Positions 6,056 through 10,337 of a stretch of 10,337 bases of DNA are shown in pieces. This DNA is from an uncultured Agitococcus sp. (GTDB lineage: Bacteria; Pseudomonadota; Gammaproteobacteria; Pseudomonadales; Moraxellaceae): positions 1 through 10,337 of the forward strand of contig NZ_CALETI010000110.1 in the NCBI RefSeq assembly GCF_937920075.1, read 5' to 3'. The notes beneath the pieces are model-generated. The model saw nothing but the letters and a program-made list of their open reading frames with translations. It was not told where the DNA came from and ran no database searches. The first letter of the stretch is position 1, and each line of letters opens with the position of its first letter. A program made the position numbers and the translations under genes.

Positions 6056-6100
6056 ATAGTAGTGTGACTTTTCTACAAAAGCAATTTATATATTGCTTTT
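6056..6100 (-). promoter_or_regulatory. promoter and palindromic operator of the HipB-like gene
   Basis: A 24-bp palindrome, AAAAGCAAT (6077-6085), six A/T bases, ATTGCTTTT (6092-6100), overlaps a minus-strand -35-like TTGCTT (6084-6079). Seventeen bases further on is TACTAT (6061-6056) as -10. A half-site-like GTTGCTTTTTT recurs at about 6032-6042, between promoter and gene. The layout suggests autorepression by the HTH protein encoded just downstream; the DNA-protein match is inferred. Confidence 0.55.
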
Positions 6101-6200
6101 TTGATGGCCTTGTGTTTTGTGGGCTTAAAGTGTTACTGAGCTTGAGTTGGTTGGCGAAAGGAATGAGTCGATTCTATTCTATTACATGTATATGCTTATT

Positions 6201-6309
6201 AATATTTATCATGTTTTTAGCGCGAAAAACACGATAAATGAATTGCTTATTTTTTTAGAAAAATATGTTTAGATATGAGGTAAGCGTTTTATATGGCGCA
6301 GTTTTGATG
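6201..6309. repeat. flanking repeat, left copy, with long hairpin
   Basis: It matches 9496-9603 in direct orientation at roughly 90% by eye, beginning AATATTT and ending ATATGGCGCAGTTTTGATG. Weaker similarity may continue leftward to about 6170. Inside lies a hairpin with 15-base arms (6204-6218 and 6225-6239), one A-C mismatch and loop AGCGCG. Together with the right copy it brackets exactly the ATPase-PIN-ligase operon, with a repeat-to-repeat period of 3295 bases. Confidence 0.85.
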
Positions 6310-6347
6310 TGAAAGTGGCGCAGTTATGGCGCAGTTTTAAATATAAT
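6294..6347 (+). promoter_or_regulatory. triple TGGCGCAGTT box array before a TATAAT element
   Basis: TGGCGCAGTT occurs at 6294-6303, 6316-6325 and 6327-6336, with start-to-start distances of 22 and 11 bases, so all three face the same side of the helix. TATAAT follows at 6342-6347; the second and third boxes cover its -35 region and spacer, which lacks a TTGACA-like sequence. This looks like a regulated promoter with tandem activator or repressor sites, facing the operon that starts at 6680. The first box lies inside the left flanking repeat. Confidence 0.55.
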
Positions 6348-6679
6348 GTCATTCAGACTGGCATATTTTAGATAAGTTGCACGTGCTATTAAATGTCAAG
6401 ATTAAATTAATCAAATGAGTATCTTCTAATGAGCAGTATCATGAAGCGAGCTAAATCAATTTAAATCAGTCATTGGAGCCTGTATAAATTAAACTGTGTC
6501 AATGAAGCAGAGCAGTAGCATTTCCAATATATAGTAACAATATCACCAAAAGCCTCATAAGTTTTTGAGAAAAGTGTTTGTTTACGGCTTGATAGTCGTC
6601 AAGAGGATGGGCTGTTGTTTACTAAGCGTATAGGTGTGGAAGTTAAGCTACTAGCTATTTAGATAATGAGAAATTAATC
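6348..6679 (+). other. 332-base leader/intergenic region before the ATPase gene
   Basis: It contains no credible gene; the ATG-initiated frames here are about 11 codons or shorter. A second promoter candidate is TTTAAA (6460-6465), 17 bases, TATAAA (6483-6488). If transcription starts at the TATAAT at 6342, the mRNA would carry a leader of more than 300 bases, long enough for a structured regulator or small RNA, but I could not identify a clear hairpin set by eye. Confidence 0.4.
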
Positions 6680-8074
6680 ATGTTGACCGAATTTAGAATA
6701 AAGAATTTTAAAGCATGGCAAGATACTGGTGATGTTCGGTTGGCACCACTCACGGTAATTTTTGGTGCCAATAGTGCTGGAAAGAGCAGCTTGGGACATT
6801 TATTGTTAGCACTCAAGCAAACTGTATTGTCGGTAGATCGCAAACGGGCATTACAGTTGGGTGATGAAAATTCGCTGATTGATTTGGGAACTTTTGCTGA
6901 ATGCTTACACAATCATGATATTGAGCAGCAGTTAAAATTTAATTTGGGTTGGAAGTTGCCCACAAAATTGGAAGTAAAAGATCCAATCACACAAACTCGG
7001 TTTGTTGGAAACGAGTTGAGCCTTTCAGTAGCCATGAAAAGTGATGTAAGAGAACAGCCTATTGTTCAGAAGTTGAACTATTCCTTGAAAGAAGAACAAA
7101 AGCCAGTTCTTCAAATCGCTTATACGAGTGACGGCAAAAACAAGCTGGAGCTTACTTCGGAAGAGTATAAATTTGTCAGAACAACAGGTAGGGTGTGGAA
7201 GCTTGATGCACCAGACAAATTTTATCGTATTTCAGATCAAAGCCGAGCGCGCTTCCAAAATGCCGATTTTTTGTCAGATTTTGCGTTGCAAACTGAGGCT
7301 GCCCTCAACAGTGTTTATTATTTAGGCCCTTTACGCGATCATCCCAAACGTATTTATTCTTGGTCAGGTGAAACACCAGATAGTGTAGGACAACGAGGTG
7401 AGTTTGCGATTGCAGCAATTTTGGCTGCCAATGCTCAGGAGCGTAAGCTCAGTCGTGGTTTTAGAATGAGACAATACCGCTTTGATGAGTTTATAGCACA
7501 ATGGCTAAAAGATTTAGGCATTATCGAAAGCTTTGTTGTCAAGCCTGTGGCCGAAGGTCGGAAAGAGTTTGAGGTTTTGGTAAAAACCCATGCCAGTGCC
7601 AGTGAAGTGAAGATTACCGATGTGGGTTTTGGTGTTTCTCAAGTTTTGCCAGCATTGGTTCAGGCCTTTTATTGTCCTTTTGATTCGACTATATGGATGG
7701 AGCAACCCGAGATTCATTTGCATCCACAAGTACAGGCTGAATTGGCGGACGTATTTATCTCTGCAACACAGGCACGTGAAAATGGTAAAGAGCGTAATGT
7801 TCAGTTGATTGTAGAAAGTCATTCTGAACACTTTCTTAATCGCTTGCAACGTCGTGTAGCGGAAGGTGTGGTCAAGCCAGAAGATGTTGCTGTGTACTTT
7901 TGTAGGCGTGCGGGTGCAACGACAGAGCTTGAGCCACTGCGGTTGAACATGTTTGGTGAAATTGAAAATTGGCCAGAAAACTTTTTTGGTGACGAAATGG
8001 CAGACATAGCTGGTCGCACATTGGCAGCAGTACAGCGTAGAAAAGAATTAAAAGCCAAAGGACAGGATAAATGA
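6680..8074 (+). CDS. AAA/ABC-like ATPase with C-terminal DUF3696-type region, 464 aa
   Basis: RecF/SMC-like ATPase of the OLD-related group, lacking a TOPRIM domain. FRIKNFKAW (5-13) starts the ATPase core; Walker A is GANSAGKS (29-36). The insert (about 50-300) is helical and strand-rich and varies between homologues. The ABC-signature-like segment is VGFGVSQVLP (315-324), Walker B with catalytic Glu is IWMEQPEIHLHP (338-349), and the switch histidine segment is VESHSEHFLNRLQRR (378-392). The C-terminal RLNMFGEIENWPENFFGDE (421-439) matches the G-x-I-x-x-WPxxFF pattern of DUF3696 proteins. Such ATPases usually act with a nuclease partner in phage defence or DNA/RNA surveillance. The ribosome-binding site is weak (GAG nine bases before ATG). 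The stop overlaps the PIN gene start (ATGA at 8071-8074), indicating translational coupling. Confidence 0.9.
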   Translation: MLTEFRIKNFKAWQDTGDVRLAPLTVIFGANSAGKSSLGHLLLALKQTVLSVDRKRALQLGDENSLIDLGTFAECLHNHDIEQQLKFNLGWKLPTKLEVKDPITQTRFVGNELSLSVAMKSDVREQPIVQKLNYSLKEEQKPVLQIAYTSDGKNKLELTSEEYKFVRTTGRVWKLDAPDKFYRISDQSRARFQNADFLSDFALQTEAALNSVYYLGPLRDHPKRIYSWSGETPDSVGQRGEFAIAAILAANAQERKLSRGFRMRQYRFDEFIAQWLKDLGIIESFVVKPVAEGRKEFEVLVKTHASASEVKITDVGFGVSQVLPALVQAFYCPFDSTIWMEQPEIHLHPQVQAELADVFISATQARENGKERNVQLIVESHSEHFLNRLQRRVAEGVVKPEDVAVYFCRRAGATTELEPLRLNMFGEIENWPENFFGDEMADIAGRTLAAVQRRKELKAKGQDK

Positions 8075-8592
8075 ACAAGCTAGTCATTGATACCAATGTG
8101 TTGCTAGTGGCAAATGAGCAACATCATGATGTATCTGATGAGTGTATTGAGGAGTGCATTCGTCGATTGCGGACTATACAAGAATCTGGTATCACAATAA
8201 TTGATGATGGTTACCGAATTCTCGGTGAATATCAAAATAAGACACGACTCAATCCACCCAAGGGCGTAGGTGATGTTTTTTTGAAGTGGTTGTTGCGTAA
8301 CCCACAAAGGATAGAGTCGGTTAGCTTGAATGAGACCGCACAAGATTGTTTTGTAGAGTTTCCTGATTCTGTATTGGAACCTTTGTTTGATGCACCAGAT
8401 CGTAAATTTGCCGCCGTCGCATACGCTCATCCAGACAAACCTCCTATTCTGCAAGCAGCTGATTGCAAATGGCTGGATTGGTGGCCAGTTTTAAATACCA
8501 AAGGGGTGCGAGTCGAGTTTTTGTGTCCAACAGACGCTTGTAAGTTTTACCAAAACAAGTTCCCTAATAAGGCAAAGCCTGAGTTACCATAA
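8071..8592 (+). CDS. PIN-domain-like nuclease, 173 aa
   Basis: It begins MNKLVIDTNVLL, the first strand and acidic residue (Asp7) of PIN domains. Further candidate metal ligands are Glu53 (LGEY), Asp110 in DAPDRKFAAVAY (107-118), and Asp131 in AADCKWLDWW (129-138), giving the D-E-D-D order expected of a Mg-dependent PIN ribonuclease. PIN enzymes such as VapC cut structured RNAs, often tRNA or rRNA, leaving 5'-phosphate and 3'-hydroxyl. It is longer than typical VapC proteins (about 130 aa) and has no VapB-like partner; instead it is coupled to the ATPase (4-base overlap) and to the ligase (TAATG). It is probably the effector of the operon, controlled by the ATPase. Substrate unknown. Confidence 0.82.
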   Translation: MNKLVIDTNVLLVANEQHHDVSDECIEECIRRLRTIQESGITIIDDGYRILGEYQNKTRLNPPKGVGDVFLKWLLRNPQRIESVSLNETAQDCFVEFPDSVLEPLFDAPDRKFAAVAYAHPDKPPILQAADCKWLDWWPVLNTKGVRVEFLCPTDACKFYQNKFPNKAKPELP

Positions 8593-9290
8593 TGTCTGAC
8601 TTCTTCCGTTTTCCACACACACCACACTTAGCTTGGTTGGCAGTAGGTACACCGCGCGATGACAAAGTCCTGTCTTCTCAGGAAGTAGCAGCATTACTTG
8701 CTGGGGATGTCGTCGTGGAAGAAAAATTAGATGGAGCCAACCTAGGGATTTCATTAGATACAAAAGGACAATTGCGGAGTCAAAACCGAGGGCAATACCT
8801 GTCCGAACCCCATGCAGGTCAATTTTCCCGTTTGCCTGCATGGTTAGCCCAGCATAGGGAGGCCTTGTATTCCGTACTCACCCACGATTTGATTTTGTTT
8901 GGCGAGTGGTGTGCTGCACGCCATTCGCTCGACTATGCCGCACTACCAGATTGGTTCTTACTGTTTGATGTTTATGACCGTTCTGTTGGCCGCTTTTGGA
9001 GTACATCAAGACGCAACATACTAGCGCATAACACAGGATTATTGACAGTACCACAAGTAATGCACGGTAAGTTCACATTGGCTGAATTGAAGACAGTAGT
9101 GATGGATACGCCAAGCCACTATCGTCAGGGGGCTTTGGAGGGGGTGGTGATTCGTTCTGAGTCTGCTGATTGGTGTGAGAACCGTGCTAAGTTGGTTCGC
9201 CCTGACTTTACACAATCGATCGAAACCCACTGGCGCAAACGCACGATTGAGTGGAATAGAGTTGACTATTCAGCAAATATTTCGTCATGA
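8592..9290 (+). CDS. ATP-dependent RNA ligase (Rnl2-like nucleotidyltransferase), 232 aa
   Basis: Covalent nucleotidyltransferase of the RNA-ligase family. Motif I is EKLDGAN (44-50) with Lys45 as the AMP acceptor; NRG at 65-67 follows; motif III is LILFGEWC (100-107); motif IIIa WFLLFDVYDR (121-130); motif IV LEGVVIR (182-188); motif V AKLVRPDF (199-206) with Lys200. All catalytic motifs are intact. The length is well below T4 Rnl2 (334 aa), so it is essentially the adenylation domain with little or no C-terminal specificity domain. Such ligases join 3'-OH and 5'-phosphate RNA ends, the ends a PIN nuclease leaves. The ATG shares one base with the stop of the PIN gene (TAATG at 8590-8594). 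A role in resealing RNA cut by the partner nuclease is inferred; ligation of another RNA or DNA substrate remains possible. Confidence 0.9.
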   Translation: MSDFFRFPHTPHLAWLAVGTPRDDKVLSSQEVAALLAGDVVVEEKLDGANLGISLDTKGQLRSQNRGQYLSEPHAGQFSRLPAWLAQHREALYSVLTHDLILFGEWCAARHSLDYAALPDWFLLFDVYDRSVGRFWSTSRRNILAHNTGLLTVPQVMHGKFTLAELKTVVMDTPSHYRQGALEGVVIRSESADWCENRAKLVRPDFTQSIETHWRKRTIEWNRVDYSANISS

Positions 9291-9306
9291 ATCCACTGCA
9301 ACTGGC

Positions 9307-9335
9307 CATTATAGAAAAAATAGGAAACTATAATG
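9307..9335 (+). terminator. hairpin downstream of the RNA ligase gene
   Basis: CATTATAG (9307-9314) pairs with CTATAATG (9328-9335) over a 13-base A-rich loop, 16 bases past the ligase stop codon. The stem is AT-rich and the nearest T-run (9354-9359) is 18 bases on, so it is a weak terminator candidate or a 3' mRNA structure. Confidence 0.35.
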
Positions 9336-9495
9336 ACTTTAAACATGTAATTGTTTTTTAAACACTTTATTTGGTTGGAGCTTGTCATTTCTTGGGTAAT
9401 TAGGTCTATGGCTATTGCTGTCGTGTAGAAGAGTTCAAGCTGATTTAAAAAAATTAGTATGACTATGATTCTTCCAATACATCTAAACAATCATC
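9336..9495. other. AT-rich spacer between operon end and right repeat
   Basis: No supported gene or RNA. It is T-rich on the plus strand, with many stop codons in all frames. The last 25-30 bases show loose similarity to the sequence left of the first flanking repeat, so the duplicated segment may originally have been longer. Confidence 0.4.
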
Positions 9496-9603
9496 AATAT
9501 TTGTCATGTTTTTAGCGCGAAAAACACGACAAATGAATTGCTTATTTTTTAAGAAAAATATACTTAGTGATGTGTGAGCATTTTATATGGCGCAGTTTTG
9601 ATG
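9496..9603. repeat. flanking repeat, right copy, with long hairpin
   Basis: Direct copy of 6201-6309. Its hairpin has arms at 9499-9513 and 9520-9534 with the same AGCGCG loop. Compared with the left copy, an A-T pair has become G-C (bases 9503 and 9530), so both arms changed together and pairing is kept. It carries a single TGGCGCAGTT box (9588-9597) rather than three and has no TATAAT after it. Confidence 0.85.
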
Positions 9604-9709
9604 ATGGAGATATGAGAAATGGTGAAGTGCTAATAAAAGTTACTTAATGAAGTCATCGATTCATCTAATGTCTAATAAAGTTGTGTAGTGATGGTAATGT
9701 CAGGGGACT

Positions 9710-9718
9710 TGATATAAT
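9710..9718 (+). promoter_or_regulatory. extended -10 promoter for the right-end gene
   Basis: TGATATAAT (9710-9718) combines a TGn extension with a perfect TATAAT, about 53 bases before the ATG at 9771. No convincing -35 is seen at 17 bases, which is common for extended -10 promoters. The rest of the 9604-9770 spacer holds nothing recognisable. Confidence 0.5.
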
Positions 9719-9770
9719 TTAAGTGGGAGCTTATTTGTTAACACAGTCATCATGCTTGAGATTCTTTTAT

Positions 9771-10337
9771 ATGTCAAAAAAAAATCTTTCTGAAGAGTTA
9801 AAACAACAAATCGTTAACGAATGGATTAATGGTAAAAAAACAATTGCACAGCTTGCCAAAGAGCATGGTTGCTCTGAGCAAAGCATTAGAAATTGGGCTA
9901 AAAAAAATATAATAGATACTTCAGTTTGTGATAAGACATCTAGTCAATTAGGCGTAGATATACCAGCCAACAGAGTGTCTGAATCCATCGTATATTCACT
10001 GACTGCTGCTGCTGTTGAGATAAAAGTTAATAAAAAGCAATTAATTCACTATGCAATTTTGGGAAAAATATCGATTTATGCTGAAAATACAGACTGTTAT
10101 TATCTAATAGATCGAGTCCAGTTAGATGATTTGGCACAATATTACAATCCAAAAAATTGGATGAATTGGAGTGACAGTCCTCGAAGGGATTATAAAAATA
10201 GTTGTACAGTCCCGTTACTACTTTCGTTGGAGCTATCTGACTATCAAGAAATCTATCATTATGGGGCAATAAATAAATCTAAATTTAGTCGCATTTCTAC
10301 AAAAGAATATGTTATCGATGGGGAGAAAAAAGAGCAG
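9771..10337 (+). CDS. HTH-containing protein of unknown function, 3' end outside the window
   Basis: An open frame of 189 codons from ATG at 9771 runs to the window edge without a stop. Residues 6-45 (LSEELKQQIVNEWINGKKTIAQLAKEHG, then CSEQSIRNWAKK) form a helix-turn-helix like those at the N-terminus of IS3-type transposase OrfA proteins. A second possible DNA-binding segment, YSLTAAAVEIKVNKKQLIHYAILGKISIYA (75-104), resembles the short winged-HTH-like pattern found in phage and mobile-element proteins. The remainder is not recognised and has no DDE-type motif in the visible part. It is very AT-rich. An antisense frame at 10027-10269 lies within it and is not credible. It may belong to a prophage or mobile element continuing rightward. 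The ribosome-binding site is poor. Confidence 0.7.
   Translation, partial: MSKKNLSEELKQQIVNEWINGKKTIAQLAKEHGCSEQSIRNWAKKNIIDTSVCDKTSSQLGVDIPANRVSESIVYSLTAAAVEIKVNKKQLIHYAILGKISIYAENTDCYYLIDRVQLDDLAQYYNPKNWMNWSDSPRRDYKNSCTVPLLLSLELSDYQEIYHYGAINKSKFSRISTKEYVIDGEKKEQ

Noticed and set aside
6201..6309. CRISPR or phage attachment interpretation of the repeat
   Set aside because: Only two copies 3.3 kb apart, no spacer array, no integrase and no tRNA end; a module-flanking repeat fits better.
7514..7849. 111-codon minus-strand frame inside the ATPase gene
   Set aside because: It is antisense to the signature and Walker B region of the ATPase, whose motifs are intact, so it is a shadow frame.
10027..10269. 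80-codon minus-strand frame
   Set aside because: It lies wholly within the plus-strand HTH gene, which has a plausible start and recognisable motif; the antisense frame has no start signal or family resemblance.

Overview
The window looks like chromosomal DNA from an AT-rich gammaproteobacterium. HslV and HslU closely match the enterobacterial proteins, the Rid protein resembles E. coli YoaB, and hslV carries a sigma-32-type heat-shock promoter. A sulfur-oxidising Thiotrichales/Beggiatoa-type host would fit the composition, but that is only an impression.

Left part (1-3673), core chromosome. On the minus strand lie hslV-hslU (ATP-dependent protease; sigma-32-like promoter at 3196-3223), then, after a strong hairpin, a two-gene unit of unknown function (84 aa and 237 aa), ending at a nested REP-like hairpin. 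A Rid-family gene diverges from hslV on the plus strand and ends at a clean intrinsic terminator (3647-3673).

Middle part (3674-6120), accessory DNA. A decayed gene for a DUF1016/YhcG-type PDDEXK nuclease (4052-5544) is split by an 869-bp insert holding a hicA-hicB toxin-antitoxin pair. The insert has the architecture of an integron gene cassette: it starts at G^TTATGCG, ends in a 125-bp attC-like site, and removing 4257-5125 rejoins the nuclease reading frame exactly. No integrase gene is present here. A convergent orphan HipB-like regulator with a 24-bp palindrome in its promoter follows.

Right part (6121-9770), putative defence module. Two copies of a roughly 109-bp repeat (6201-6309 and 9496-9603), each with a 15-bp-arm hairpin, bracket a translationally coupled three-gene operon: a DUF3696-type AAA/ABC-like ATPase, a PIN-domain nuclease and a compact ATP-dependent RNA ligase. 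PIN nucleases normally leave 5'-phosphate and 3'-hydroxyl ends, which this type of ligase can join directly. The operon could therefore encode an ATPase-controlled RNA cleavage and repair system, plausibly antiviral. I know no named system with this gene trio, and it is the main candidate for an undescribed system here. Three TGGCGCAGTT boxes spaced 22 and 11 bp precede a TATAAT box in a long upstream leader.

Right end (9771-10337): the first 189 codons of a plus-strand gene with an N-terminal transposase-like helix-turn-helix, cut by the window edge.
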